Source: Sphingomonas_D zeicaulis (lineage in GTDB: Bacteria; Pseudomonadota; Alphaproteobacteria; Sphingomonadales; Sphingomonadaceae). Taken from it: DNA of 64,000 nt. Under the pieces are notes generated by a model. That model was not told the DNA's origin. It saw only the letters and a program-made list of their open reading frames with translations, and did no database searches. This document shows positions 48,632-57,358 of the stretch, in pieces. The position numbers were made by a program, and so were the translations under genes. The first letter of the stretch is position 1; each line of letters begins with the position of its first letter. The stretch is from contig NZ_JBNPXQ010000009.1 of the NCBI RefSeq assembly GCF_050433225.1, forward strand, positions 186,001-250,000, given 5' to 3'.

Positions 48632-51059
48632 TTGCATCGTTGGGATGGTCGATCGCGGCGAGATCACCGCCGCGCAGGCCGAAAAGATGCAGGCGCGCTT
48701 CGACGCGCTGAACGCCGACTATCTGAAGCGCGGCTACACCACGGATGCGGCGGCCAAAGCGAGCGAGGAAACGCTGCGCCAGTTGCAGTTCGAAGCGCTG
48801 CTGAAAAAGCGGCAGGCACTGCTGCAGGTGCAGGCGCAGGGGCGCATCGCGGGCGATCTCGCCAGCTTCGACGGGGATCCCTTCACCGGCGCGCTGGCGG
48901 TGCTGGACAGCGACGGCCGCGCGCCCTTCATCAATGTGGAAGCGCAGCGGCGGGCGATCCTCGGCCGCGCGCACGCGGTGATGACGGAAGCGCTGTTTCG
49001 GCATAGTCGCGACCTGCTGGGCCGCGTGCGCGATCGCACCGGGCTGCGTGACGTGGTGCGGGAGCGGTTCGGCGAGGATACCGGCAACGCGGCCGCGCGC
49101 GAGGTTGCGGAGGCCTTCGGCAAGACGGCCGACATGCTGCGATCGCGCTTCAACGCCGCCGGCGGCGCGATCGGCCATCGGGCGGATTGGGGGCTGCCGC
49201 AGGCGCATGATAATGTGCGGGTGCGCGCCGCCGGCTATGAGGCGTGGCGGGATTTCACCGCGCCGCTGCTCGACGCCGGCCGGATGGTCGACGAAGCGAC
49301 GGGGGCGCCGTTCACCCCGGAAGGGCTCGAACTGGCATTGCGCGAGGTGTGGGAAAGCATCCGCACCGATGGCTGGAACCGGCGCACCGAAGGCGCCGGC
49401 TTCGCGGGCAAGCTGGCGAACCGGCGATCGGACAGTCGTTTCCTGCTGTTCCGCAATGCCGACGACTGGCTGACCTATCAGGATCGCTTCGGCACCGGCA
49501 CCGCGTGGGATGCGATGCTGGGGCATATGCAGGGCATGTCGCGCGATATCGCCTTACTGGAAGTGCTCGGGCCAAACCCGGCGGCGACGAAGCGCTGGCT
49601 GCAGGATCGGCTGCAGAAACTGGCGGCGCTGGATCCCAACCCCAGCCAGAAACGGCTGGATCGCGCGCGTGCCGTCGCGAAACAGTTCGACGATCTCTAT
49701 GATGTCGTCACCGGCAAGCTCGGCACGCCGGTGAACGGTCGCGTCGCGCGCGCGTTCGGCGGGGTGCGATCTTTCCTGACCGCGGCGAAGCTCGGCAGCG
49801 CGGCGATCAGCGCGACGACGGATGTCGGCTTCCAGGCGGTGACGCGGCGGTTCAACGGACTGCCGGTGGTGGGCGCGATGACCGGCTATCTGAAGCTGCT
49901 CAACCCCGCTGCCGGCGCCGATCGGCGCACCGCGGTTCGGCTCGGTCTGATCGCGGAGGAAGCGAGCAAGATGGCGTCGGCGCTGCATCGCTACATCGAC
50001 GAAAGCGCCTCTCCGGAGATCGCGAAGCGCATGAGCGATGCGGTGCTGCGCGTCTCCGGCCTTTCCGCCTGGACGCAGGCCGGCCGCTGGGCTTTCGGCA
50101 TGGAGGTGCTGGGGCATCTCGGCGACCAGGTGGGCAAGCAGTTCGACGATCTAGATCCGTCGTTGCGTGGCATGATGCAGCGCTATGGCATCGAGGCCGA
50201 CGATTGGGACGTCATGCGGGCGACGCCGCTCTATGAAGCGGATGGCAGCCTCGGCAAGGCGCAGTTCCTGCGGCCGGAAGACATCGGCGACGAAGTGCTG
50301 GGCGACACGCTGCTGCGCATGGTGCTGACCGAAACCGATTATGCCGTGCCGACCGCGACAGCGCGGGCGCGCGCCACGCTGAGCTTCGGCCAGCAGCCGG
50401 GCACGCTGGGCGGCGAAATCATCCGCAATGCGGCGCTGTTCAAGTCGTTCGGCGTATCGATGCTGCTGACGCATGGCGCGCGGATGATGCAGCGGCCGAA
50501 CATGAGCGGTCGCCTCGCCTATTTCGCCGGCCTCACCGTCACCACGGGGCTGCTCGGCGGGCTGGCGCTGCAAATGAAGGAATTGGCCAAGGGCCGCGAT
50601 CCGCGCGACATGGGCAGCGAAGAATTCTGGGGCGCCGCGCTGCTGCAGGGTGGCGGCTTCGGCATCTTCGGCGACTTCTTCACCGCCACCGAAAATCGCT
50701 TCGGCGGCGGGCTGGCGGAGACGCTGGCCGGGCCGGTGGTGAGCGCCGCCAGCGACGCGGCCAAGGTGACGATCGGCAATGCGATGAAGGCGGCTCGCGG
50801 CGAGCCGGAGAAAATCAACGCCGGCCGCGACACGGTGAAGCTGCTCAAGAATTACACGCCCGGGGGCTCGATCTGGTATTTGCGCGCCGCCTATGAGCGC
50901 ATGGTGCTGGACGTGCTGGCACAGGAAATCGATCCCGATTATTACGAGAGTTGGCAGCGGATGGAGGACGTCGCTGCCGAGCAGGGTCAAGGGTATTGGT
51001 GGAGACCGGGGGAGAACGCCCCCTCCCGGCTCCCGGAACAGGCGGAGGCTCCACAATGA
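48618..51059 (+). CDS. large internal virion / ejection protein (gp16-like)
   Basis: 813 residues from ATG 48618, which follows a GGGGGGTGG ribosome site inside the previous gene; GTG 48612 is an alternative. Helical, with conserved-looking stretches LPQAHDNVRVRAAGYEAWRDF, DRFGTGTAWDAMLGHMQGMSRDIALLE, and a hydrophobic region LAYFAGLTVTTGLLGGLALQM. No transglycosylase motif (that is in the neighbour). Likely forms part of the trans-envelope channel. Confidence 0.75.
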   Translation: MSLADCIVGMVDRGEITAAQAEKMQARFDALNADYLKRGYTTDAAAKASEETLRQLQFEALLKKRQALLQVQAQGRIAGDLASFDGDPFTGALAVLDSDGRAPFINVEAQRRAILGRAHAVMTEALFRHSRDLLGRVRDRTGLRDVVRERFGEDTGNAAAREVAEAFGKTADMLRSRFNAAGGAIGHRADWGLPQAHDNVRVRAAGYEAWRDFTAPLLDAGRMVDEATGAPFTPEGLELALREVWESIRTDGWNRRTEGAGFAGKLANRRSDSRFLLFRNADDWLTYQDRFGTGTAWDAMLGHMQGMSRDIALLEVLGPNPAATKRWLQDRLQKLAALDPNPSQKRLDRARAVAKQFDDLYDVVTGKLGTPVNGRVARAFGGVRSFLTAAKLGSAAISATTDVGFQAVTRRFNGLPVVGAMTGYLKLLNPAAGADRRTAVRLGLIAEEASKMASALHRYIDESASPEIAKRMSDAVLRVSGLSAWTQAGRWAFGMEVLGHLGDQVGKQFDDLDPSLRGMMQRYGIEADDWDVMRATPLYEADGSLGKAQFLRPEDIGDEVLGDTLLRMVLTETDYAVPTATARARATLSFGQQPGTLGGEIIRNAALFKSFGVSMLLTHGARMMQRPNMSGRLAYFAGLTVTTGLLGGLALQMKELAKGRDPRDMGSEEFWGAALLQGGGFGIFGDFFTATENRFGGGLAETLAGPVVSAASDAAKVTIGNAMKAARGEPEKINAGRDTVKLLKNYTPGGSIWYLRAAYERMVLDVLAQEIDPDYYESWQRMEDVAAEQGQGYWWRPGENAPSRLPEQAEAPQ

Positions 51060-51086
51060 GCCGATGCCGGATCCAAGGGGCGGTGA

Positions 51087-54000
51087 ATGACGGTCTCCAC
51101 AGAAACGGTTGAAGCGCGCAGCACCGGCAACGGGGCGACGCGCAATTACGACGTGCCTTTCCAGTGCGCCGATGCCGCGGACGTGAAGGTTTCCGTCCTC
51201 GATGTCGCGAGCGGCGTCGAAACCCTGCTGGTGCTGGATGTCGATTACACGGTGAACGGCGACCTGCGGGCCGGCACCGCGTCGATCGAGACGGCGATCG
51301 CCTATCCCGAAGGAAAGACGATCATCCGCTGGCGCGAGACGACGGCGCTGCAAAAGCTCGACTATATCGCGAACGACGGCTTCCCCGCCGAGATGCACGA
51401 ACGCGGGCTCGACATCCTCACCTTCCTTGCGCAGGAACTGCGCGAAGGCGTGACGGATCTGTTCGCCCGCGCGATCGTCGCGCGCCAGGGCGAGGCACCG
51501 AACCTGCTGCTGCCCTTCGCCGCCGATCGCGCCGGCAAGGTCATCGGCTTCGACGGCAGCGGCAACATCCTCGTCAGCATGTCCTATCAGGATCTGCTGA
51601 ACGCCGAGACCTATGTGCGCGAGACGCTGGTGGAGATCCGCGAGCTCGCGCAGAACGTGCAGGCGATCGCCGCGCAGCGCCTGCCCATCGTGAACGTCGC
51701 CGGCGATTACACGATGACCTATGCCGATCTGGGCAAGCGGATCCGCGTGACCAGCGCGATCGACACCAACATCTATGTGCCCGACGATCTGGCCCAGCCG
51801 ACGACGGTGGGGTTCAACGCGGAAGTGCAGCAGGCCGGTATCGGCAAGGTTTATATCATCCCGTTCAGCACCGCGATCGTGAACAGCATGAACGGCTATA
51901 ACGGGATCGAGGCGCAGTTCGGCGTCGCGCGGGTGGTGGTGGACAGCGCCACGACGGTGAACCTCGACGGCGATCTGCTGGGCAGCGGCGGCATCGGCTG
52001 GATCCAGTCCGCCGAGATCGGCAACGGCTATATCGACATCGTGATTTCGACGGCGCGCGCCGGCGGCTCGCTGGATCCTTCCAAGCTGAGCGTCACGGTG
52101 ACGGAGCCGGCGACCAATCTCGCGACCGGTGCGGCGACGACGACGGTGCGCACGCTGGGCTGCACCAAATGGGCGCGCCTGCCGGTTCCTGACTATCTGA
52201 CCAACTGGGAAGTCTCGATCGACGGGGCGACGCAATATGTGCGCGTCTGGCTGGAAAGCTTCGTCTACAGCTCGGCGACGTCGGCAGTGCTGAACGCCCT
52301 GCAGGGCTGGTGGATCTGGGACAGCATCGGCGCGCCGCCTTCTGCCAACGTGCCGCTGGCGAACAGCGCGACGCGCGCCAGCCCGGCGCCGTTCGGCAAC
52401 TGGGTGATGCCCAGCCGCCAGGTGGTGGGCAACAGCCTGACGGTGGAGTTCGTGGCCTTCCACCGCAACGCCCAGCAGGGCCGCATGATCGCCGGCGGGC
52501 TGGTGACGGTGACGGACAGCGTGGGCGCGACGCTGACACAGTGGGTGAACAGCACGGTGGTCAGCGGCCGATCGACCGACCGCTGCCCGGTAATCGTCTA
52601 TCGCCACACCTTCGACATCAGCTCGCTGGCGACGGGCTCGATCAAGGTGGATTGCGTTGCGCGGCCGTTCATTGGCAGCGCGACCTACAACACCGCGACC
52701 GCGGGCAGCGGCCGGATCTGGAACAGCCGCTATTTCCTGAAGGATGTGACGCTCGCGGGCTCGCCTTACTATGTCTATGTCAACGAGGCGTCGGGCAACG
52801 ACACGACGGGAGCGGTCTCGACGACGGCGGCGACCGCGGCGGCCGCGCCATGCGCGACCATTGCCGGTGCGCTCAAGCGGCTGAACGCGGTCGCCGGCCG
52901 GATCGACGGCGGCATCGTGCGGGTGATGTCGGGCGGCGCCTCGCTGGGCGATACCGGCGCGACCTTCAACCTGACGCAGAATGTCGGTTGCGTGACGATC
53001 ACGCGGGATCCGTCCGTTTCCCGCGCGGCGGCGCCGATCCGGATGGCTGGGGCAACCTTCCGGCCGCGCATCACGCTGGGGCTGGCGACGGGCGTCACCT
53101 CCGGCTGCGTGCGCTTCAACGATTGCCAGGTGGTGCGCACCGGCGCCGCGCAGTTCGCCGGCGAAACCGGCATCAATCTCAGCGTCCTCTGGGACGATGT
53201 GGAGATGGACAATGCTTCGATCACGACGGCGTGGCTGTCGAGCTCGGCGCGCGACAGCGTCTATGGGATGGTGATCACCAACGCGGTCGGCAACGTGCTG
53301 GCCTCGACGCAGACCGGCCTGCACAATATCTGGCGGGGGCTGGTGGTGTCCGGCGTGCCGGTCGAGCAGTGCTATCTGCTGGGCAGCGAGCTTACCAGCT
53401 GCACCAATCCGGCATCCGCGATCACGACGACGTCGGTCGATGGTGGCTTCGTCTACTGCAACAAGTTCCTCAACGCCTCCAACCTCACGCTGGTGGTGGC
53501 GCAGGATCGCAATGTCACCGGCTTCGCGATCGTGCAAAACCTGTTCGAACATCAGAACTCGGCCAACACCGCGGCGATGTGGAGCATCACCCGCGACAAT
53601 GCCACCGGCAACGTCACGCACATGGTGATCGCGCACAACACACTGACCGGCGCCGGGCTGGCGGCCGGCCGCGGCAACCTGGTCTATGATGATGGCGCCA
53701 CGCACCGCGTCTCCACGCTGCTGATGTTCAAGGGCAACATCCATTCGGAGATCTCGACGAAGGCCGACCGCTTCGTCTTCCTCAACGAACCGCAATATCC
53801 GGACGCCTCGGCGCGCACCGGCAACTGGGAATATGCCAATGGCGTCGATTGCGAAGCGGAGGTGACGCAGTTCCTCGACGGATCCACCACGGGCTTTCAG
53901 GCGGCGCGCGAACATCCCGGCATCAACGCGCTGGTCGGCACCTCCGACCGGGTGCGGCTGGATGTGCGTTTCGTCGACTATCGCGGCACGCAAATCGATC

Positions 54001-54167
54001 CGGTCTCGGGCGTCCTCTCATCCGGTACCGGCGGCGGCGACTATCGCCTGCAGAATGACAGCCCGGCGCGATCGCGGCTGCGATCGGCGGTGCTGAGCCA
54101 TACGCTCGACGGGGTCGCGCGGCCGACGACGAACGACAACTCCGGCGCCTTCTCGGTGGCGGCGTGA
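51087..54167 (+). CDS. tail fibre / spike protein
   Basis: 1026 residues. The first 190 residues (GNGATRNYDVPFQCADAADV, LDVDYTVNGDL, GLDILTFLAQELREGV) match the T7-fibre-type particle-binding domain. The rest is beta-rich with Thr/Ser/Gly repeats suggesting a right-handed beta-helix receptor-binding shaft and head, ending in DGVARPTTNDNSGAF. Determines host range. GTGA overlap with the next gene. Confidence 0.85.
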   Translation: MTVSTETVEARSTGNGATRNYDVPFQCADAADVKVSVLDVASGVETLLVLDVDYTVNGDLRAGTASIETAIAYPEGKTIIRWRETTALQKLDYIANDGFPAEMHERGLDILTFLAQELREGVTDLFARAIVARQGEAPNLLLPFAADRAGKVIGFDGSGNILVSMSYQDLLNAETYVRETLVEIRELAQNVQAIAAQRLPIVNVAGDYTMTYADLGKRIRVTSAIDTNIYVPDDLAQPTTVGFNAEVQQAGIGKVYIIPFSTAIVNSMNGYNGIEAQFGVARVVVDSATTVNLDGDLLGSGGIGWIQSAEIGNGYIDIVISTARAGGSLDPSKLSVTVTEPATNLATGAATTTVRTLGCTKWARLPVPDYLTNWEVSIDGATQYVRVWLESFVYSSATSAVLNALQGWWIWDSIGAPPSANVPLANSATRASPAPFGNWVMPSRQVVGNSLTVEFVAFHRNAQQGRMIAGGLVTVTDSVGATLTQWVNSTVVSGRSTDRCPVIVYRHTFDISSLATGSIKVDCVARPFIGSATYNTATAGSGRIWNSRYFLKDVTLAGSPYYVYVNEASGNDTTGAVSTTAATAAAAPCATIAGALKRLNAVAGRIDGGIVRVMSGGASLGDTGATFNLTQNVGCVTITRDPSVSRAAAPIRMAGATFRPRITLGLATGVTSGCVRFNDCQVVRTGAAQFAGETGINLSVLWDDVEMDNASITTAWLSSSARDSVYGMVITNAVGNVLASTQTGLHNIWRGLVVSGVPVEQCYLLGSELTSCTNPASAITTTSVDGGFVYCNKFLNASNLTLVVAQDRNVTGFAIVQNLFEHQNSANTAAMWSITRDNATGNVTHMVIAHNTLTGAGLAAGRGNLVYDDGATHRVSTLLMFKGNIHSEISTKADRFVFLNEPQYPDASARTGNWEYANGVDCEAEVTQFLDGSTTGFQAAREHPGINALVGTSDRVRLDVRFVDYRGTQIDPVSGVLSSGTGGGDYRLQNDSPARSRLRSAVLSHTLDGVARPTTNDNSGAFSVAA

Positions 54168-54367
54168 GCCCCGAGATCTGGTCCCTTGCCGGCCAGTTCG
54201 GGCCGCTCGGCCTGGTCATCGGCTATCTGGTGTGGCGCGAGACGCGGGCGGACGAGAAGCGCGCGATGGTCGACCGCGAGCGCACCGAAAGCGATCGGGC
54301 GCTGGCGGCGGCGCTATCGGCTCTCACCGTCACCATTCAGCACCTGGAACAGGGAATGAGGAAATGA
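54164..54367 (+). CDS. small membrane protein with coiled coil
   Basis: 67 residues from GTG 54164. One membrane helix (LAGQFGPLGLVIGYLVWRE) then a charged coiled coil. Position at the start of the lysis module suggests a holin-associated or anti-holin role; unproven. Confidence 0.6.
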   Translation: MSPEIWSLAGQFGPLGLVIGYLVWRETRADEKRAMVDRERTESDRALAAALSALTVTIQHLEQGMRK

Positions 54368-54552
54368 GCGCCGAAGCGATCGATGCGATCCGGGCGGTGC
54401 GGCTGGCGGCCCATGGGCTGCGCAACGCCTGCGCATCGATCACCGGCGGAACGGAAATGGCGCTGAGCATCGAAAGTGTCGAGGCGATCGGCGTCACCAC
54501 GCGCGGGCTGGCGCCCAGCCCGGTCGAGCTGCGGAAGGTGCGCCGACAATGA
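54364..54552 (+). CDS. hypothetical 62-aa phage protein
   Basis: ATGA overlaps with both neighbours. Two helices (EAIDAIRAVRLAAHGLRNAC and SIESVEAIGVTTRGLA). Not recognised. Confidence 0.55.
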   Translation: MSAEAIDAIRAVRLAAHGLRNACASITGGTEMALSIESVEAIGVTTRGLAPSPVELRKVRRQ

Positions 54553-54671
54553 TCGAGGAACCTGCAGACGAACCGCCGGCGGACCCGGCCGATGAGGATC
54601 CGCTGACGGATGACGAACGCATGCTGATCGGCCTCGCGCCGCTCTGGCCTCCCAACGAAAGGAACGTGTGA
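54549..54671 (+). CDS. 40-aa acidic phage protein
   Basis: Supported by ATGA overlap upstream and TGATG overlap with the amidase gene. Acidic Pro-rich first half, then DDERMLIGLAPLWPPNERNV. Not recognised. Confidence 0.5.
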   Translation: MIEEPADEPPADPADEDPLTDDERMLIGLAPLWPPNERNV

Positions 54672-55099
54672 TGGGTACGCCTGCGAAGATGGATCCCAAG
54701 GGGATCAAATATCTGACGATCCACTGCGCCGCGACGCCGGAGGGGCGCGACGTAAAGGCCGAGACAATCAGCCAGTGGGACATCGCGAAGTTCGGCCAGG
54801 TCAGCTATCATTTCGTCGTCGAGCTCGACGGCCTCTTCTACCGTACATTGCGCGACGATCAGCGTGGCGCTCACACCGGCGGCGCCAACACCGGCAATAT
54901 CGGCATCTGCTACGTCGGCGGTATGGACGCCAAAAACCAGAAGGCGAAGGACACCCGCACCCCGGCCCAGAAGCGGGCGATCCGGACGCTGGTGGCGACC
55001 TACCGGGAGCGGTTTCCCAACATCATCGTGCGCGGACATCGCGACTGGCCGGGAGTGGCGAAGGCCTGCCCGAGCTTCGACGTGGCGACGGAGCTGTGA
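54671..55099 (+). CDS. endolysin: N-acetylmuramoyl-L-alanine amidase (T7 lysozyme-like)
   Basis: 142 residues from ATG 54671 (GTG 54668 is a possible alternative). YLTIHCAAT near residue 15 (first zinc His), SYHFVVELDG, GAHTGGANTGNIGICYVGG and GHRDWPGVAKACPSFD (second His, catalytic Lys and zinc Cys) match the amidase_2/T7 lysozyme set. It cleaves the stem peptide from peptidoglycan after holin release. Confidence 0.93.
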   Translation: MGTPAKMDPKGIKYLTIHCAATPEGRDVKAETISQWDIAKFGQVSYHFVVELDGLFYRTLRDDQRGAHTGGANTGNIGICYVGGMDAKNQKAKDTRTPAQKRAIRTLVATYRERFPNIIVRGHRDWPGVAKACPSFDVATEL

Positions 55100-55386
55100 G
55101 CGGCGCGGCCGTCGCCATCGAGAATGTGGAGACGGTCGCGGTATCGACCGCACCGGCGATCGGCATGCCCGATCATCCGGTGCGCCTGGCGCGCTGGTAC
55201 CAGCTCTATGTGCGGCTCGCGCGGCCGTCGCTCGAATGGGTGACGGTTGCCGGGGTGCTTTACGCGCTGGTGATCGGGCCGGCGATCGGGCGGCCGCTGG
55301 ACGAAGGCTATCTCGTCCAGGTGCTGCTGTTCGCCGGCGGCCTGTTCGGCGTTCGCGCCTATGAAAAGGTGAAGGGTGTGGCATGA
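55096..55386 (+). CDS. holin candidate (3TM-type)
   Basis: 96 residues from GTG 55096 (GTGA overlap). Membrane helices WVTVAGVLYALVIGPAIG and YLVQVLLFAGGLFGVRAYE; RPSLEW before the first and RAYEK after the last resemble 3TM-type holins. Immediately downstream of the endolysin. Confidence 0.7.
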   Translation: MSGAAVAIENVETVAVSTAPAIGMPDHPVRLARWYQLYVRLARPSLEWVTVAGVLYALVIGPAIGRPLDEGYLVQVLLFAGGLFGVRAYEKVKGVA

Positions 55387-56153
55387 GACCGACCGCAACC
55401 CCGACGCGGCCGCGGACAGCGCCCTTGTCGCGGCCGAGCTTCGTGCCGCCGGCCGCGGATCTCGCGCCGATCGAGGCGGCGATCGCCACCAAGGCCGACG
55501 CGGCCGCGACCGCCACCGCGCTCGCGAACAAGGCGAACGCCAGCACGGTCGGCGGGCTTTCCACCGCACTGAACAGCAAGGCCAGTCAGTCGGCGGTGGA
55601 CGCGCTGGCGGGGACGGTGGCGGGCAAGGCCGATGCTTCGGCCGTGCCAAAAGCGGCAACGCTCGTGCCGATGGGCGAGGCGGTGGCCGGCGCCGTTGGT
55701 GGCGAAACGGAATATGCCCGCGGCGATCACCGGCATCCGCGGCTGACGTCGACGACGGGCAACACGACGGGCAGCCCTGCGTCGCATGTCATCGGATCGG
55801 GCGGGACGGTGCAGATCCTGTTCACCCGCACATTCTCGGCGCCGCCGGGCACGGTCTTCACCGAAGTGCCGCCGCCGACCGGCAGCATGCCGGCGCAGGG
55901 CGCCAATTTCCGCGTCGAAAGCTGGGTGCGCGAGACGATGACGCCAACGCCGGCCGGCGCCTATATCGGCTGCGTCGTGCGCGCCTGGCGGGGCCAGTCG
56001 CTGCCAAACCTCGGGGTGGTCTCGGGGATCCTCACGGCGGTGATCACCGGCGTCAACGCGATCGTCTCCGCGCTGAGCGGCTATAATCCGTTCGGCGCGC
56101 CGGCCGCCGGCACCGCCTTCACCTGCATCGCGGTCGCACGATCCGATGCGTAA
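55383..56153 (+). CDS. secondary tail-fibre-like protein
   Basis: 256 residues, ATGA overlap with the holin gene. Residues 25-85 hold coiled-coil-type repeats (ATKADAAATATALANKANAS, SKASQSAVDALAGTVAGKADAS) typical of phage tail-fibre trimer stalks; then EYARGDHRHPRL and a beta-rich C-terminal domain. Oddly placed inside the lysis module. Confidence 0.65.
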   Translation: MRPTATPTRPRTAPLSRPSFVPPAADLAPIEAAIATKADAAATATALANKANASTVGGLSTALNSKASQSAVDALAGTVAGKADASAVPKAATLVPMGEAVAGAVGGETEYARGDHRHPRLTSTTGNTTGSPASHVIGSGGTVQILFTRTFSAPPGTVFTEVPPPTGSMPAQGANFRVESWVRETMTPTPAGAYIGCVVRAWRGQSLPNLGVVSGILTAVITGVNAIVSALSGYNPFGAPAAGTAFTCIAVARSDA

Positions 56154-56280
56154 GCGGGCAGCACCCGATTGGGCGATCGCGTTCGCCCTGCCGGTGGCGC
56201 TGATGGCGGCTGCCATGGCGCTTTCCGGAATCGTGCTGCTGCTCGACCAGGTCGCGAAAGGAGTGATGAGATGGCAGTGA
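56146..56280 (+). CDS. 44-aa membrane peptide in the lysis module
   Basis: Overlaps the genes on both sides (8 and 10 bp). Basic start, then one membrane helix (IAFALPVALMAAAMALSGIVLLL). Possibly a pinholin or anti-holin, by position only. Confidence 0.5.
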   Translation: MRKRAAPDWAIAFALPVALMAAAMALSGIVLLLDQVAKGVMRWQ

Positions 56281-56681
56281 GCCTTTGGCTTGTCGGGGGT
56301 GGCACGATCGGGGCGCTGGCGCTTTCGATCGGGGCATTTTTCTTCGGCCGCGACGTCGGTCGCGATGCGGTGCGGGCAGAAATGCTCGAACAGGTGGCCG
56401 CAGCCGACGCAAAGCGGCGCGATACCGAGATCGAAATGGGGAAGCTGCGGCTGGCGTCCGTCGAGCGGGAGCAAGCGCGGCAAGGGACAATGAGGGAGAT
56501 CTATCGTGAAGTGCCCACCGTCATCGACCGCCCTGTTTATCGCAATGATTGCATCGACGCTGACGGCGTGCAGCTCCTCGATCGCGCTGCCGACGCCGCG
56601 AATTCCGATCGACCGCGCGCTGCTGGTGACGCCGGCGGAACTGCCGGCGATGCCGCGGACGGTGGATCCCGCAACCGGTAA
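56271..56681 (+). CDS. i-spanin (Rz-like)
   Basis: 136 residues from ATG 56271 (GGAG seven bases upstream). N-terminal membrane helix (LWLVGGGTIGALALSIGAFFFG) then a periplasmic coiled coil (DAVRAEMLEQVAAADAKRRD, EREQARQGTMREIYREVPTVID). With the embedded Rz1-like lipoprotein it would bridge the envelope and fuse membranes in the final lysis step. Confidence 0.85.
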   Translation: MAVSLWLVGGGTIGALALSIGAFFFGRDVGRDAVRAEMLEQVAAADAKRRDTEIEMGKLRLASVEREQARQGTMREIYREVPTVIDRPVYRNDCIDADGVQLLDRAADAANSDRPRAAGDAGGTAGDAADGGSRNR

Positions 56682-56817
56682 GGCGAAAATCAGCGGCGGC
56701 CAGTGCCTGGTCGGCGCGACCGGGCTCTATGACGTCGCCGGCCAGATCCGCAACGACTTCATCGCGCTGCAGGAACAGGTCCGCGCGAGCGAGGGTGAGA
56801 CCGGCAAGCCGAAATAG
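56506..56817 (+). CDS. o-spanin lipoprotein (Rz1-like), embedded start in i-spanin gene
   Basis: 103 residues from GTG 56506 with AGGGAG upstream, starting within the i-spanin gene in another frame. Signal peptide with lipobox LTAC near residues 19-22, then a Pro-rich periplasmic region, as in Rz1. An overlapping Rz/Rz1 pair is the usual layout in phages of Gram-negative hosts. Confidence 0.85.
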   Translation: MKCPPSSTALFIAMIASTLTACSSSIALPTPRIPIDRALLVTPAELPAMPRTVDPATGKAKISGGQCLVGATGLYDVAGQIRNDFIALQEQVRASEGETGKPK

Positions 56818-56909
56818 GGCGCATTCGGGCTGCGGCTGGCGCTGAGCGCGTTTCCGGGCGTTTGTGAAGCTGAGTGAGGCAAGCGCTCAACGGCGGGCTG
56901 CTGCTCGAT

Positions 56910-57167
56910 CTAAAGAGTTTCTCGTTTGCCGCAATTATAGCAGTAGCGATCACTCCTGATCCGGATCGGACGGTTCATCTCGCGTGCAAGCTCTGCGGGG
57001 TCGCTAATGAACTTCGGATAGCCGAGCGGTTCATCATGGCGGATCTCGCTACGGTGCCAGTTTGACCAATCGTGCGATCGGTTGGCGGCGCACATGCGAT
57101 CCTGAGCCTCCTTTGCCAAGCCTTTAAGCAACGACCAGTAGAGCTCTTTCCGTTCATCCTCCGTCAT
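56910..57167 (-). CDS. zinc-knuckle hypothetical protein at the prophage right end
   Basis: 85 residues. Helical acidic N-terminus (DERKELYWSLLKGLAKEAQDRM), central WSNWHRSEIRHDEPL, and a terminal CYNCGKRETL knuckle. Leftward, against the late operon, with AGAGGCAAGG before its ATG. In the lysogen it lies about 160 bp downstream of the displaced host tRNA promoter (57330-57358), so it could be expressed from it. Confidence 0.6.
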   Translation of the reverse strand: MTEDERKELYWSLLKGLAKEAQDRMCAANRSHDWSNWHRSEIRHDEPLGYPKFISDPAELAREMNRPIRIRSDRYCYNCGKRETL

Positions 57168-57198
57168 GCCTTGCCTCTTTGTTGCGACGAGACCGCCA

Positions 57199-57234
57199 TT
57201 CCGACGATGCGCCGGAAAAGGGGCAAAGTCGGAA
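57199..57234. repeat. two TTCCGAC heptamers, putative integrase arm sites (right)
   Basis: TTCCGAC at 57199-57205 and inverted at 57228-57234; ATTCCGACGATG is shared exactly with 14183-14194 near attL. Confidence 0.55.
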
Positions 57235-57279
57235 TGAAAAAAAGACCTAAGTCATTGAAAAGCGGCGGGTGGCTGATAA

Positions 57280-57317
57280 TTGGGAAGCTTCTGCTCTACC
57301 ATTGAGCTACACCCGCA
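57280..57317. repeat. attR core (38-bp direct repeat)
   Basis: Identical to 14080-14117. Contains only the 5' half of tRNA-Gly, ending at the anticodon loop, so it is a tRNA remnant and not a functional gene. Confidence 0.93.
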
Positions 57318-57329
57318 TGCGCGACCGCC

Positions 57330-57358
57330 TCATTGGCTGGCGGCAGCTTCGCTGTCAA
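57330..57358 (-). promoter_or_regulatory. displaced original promoter of host tRNA-Gly
   Basis: Minus strand: TTGACA (57353-57358), 17 bp, CAATGA (57330-57335), 13 bases before the 5' end of the tRNA remnant, a normal distance for a tRNA promoter. It now reads through the half-tRNA into the prophage. Confidence 0.6.

Larger units (their letters stand above)
14080..57317. mobile_element. integrated temperate podovirus-type prophage, 43.2-kb unit
   Basis: It is bounded by identical 38-bp direct repeats derived from tRNA-Gly, with an integrase gene next to the left repeat. Identical core positions are 43,200 bp apart. Contents in order: integration, leftward early operon, repressor switch, replication, packaging, head, tail and lysis. 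All expected structural and lysis modules are open and none is visibly broken, so the element looks intact. Tail-tube A/B, internal virion proteins and a T7-lysozyme-like amidase indicate a short-tailed phage with BPP-1-like head genes. Confidence 0.93.

Noticed and set aside
50151..53993. 1280-codon open frame on the minus strand
   Set aside because: It is antisense to the ejection and tail-fibre genes, with a His/Arg/Ala-rich product typical of reverse frames in high-GC DNA and no family resemblance.
51087..56153. Diversity-generating retroelement, given the BPP-1-like head
   Set aside because: No reverse-transcriptase gene and no template/variable repeat pair noticed near the fibre genes.
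57236..57255. Intrinsic terminator for leftward transcription near attR
   Set aside because: A seven-base T-run exists on the minus strand, but the preceding GACTTAGGTC stem is only 3-4 bp with a two-base loop, too weak to call.
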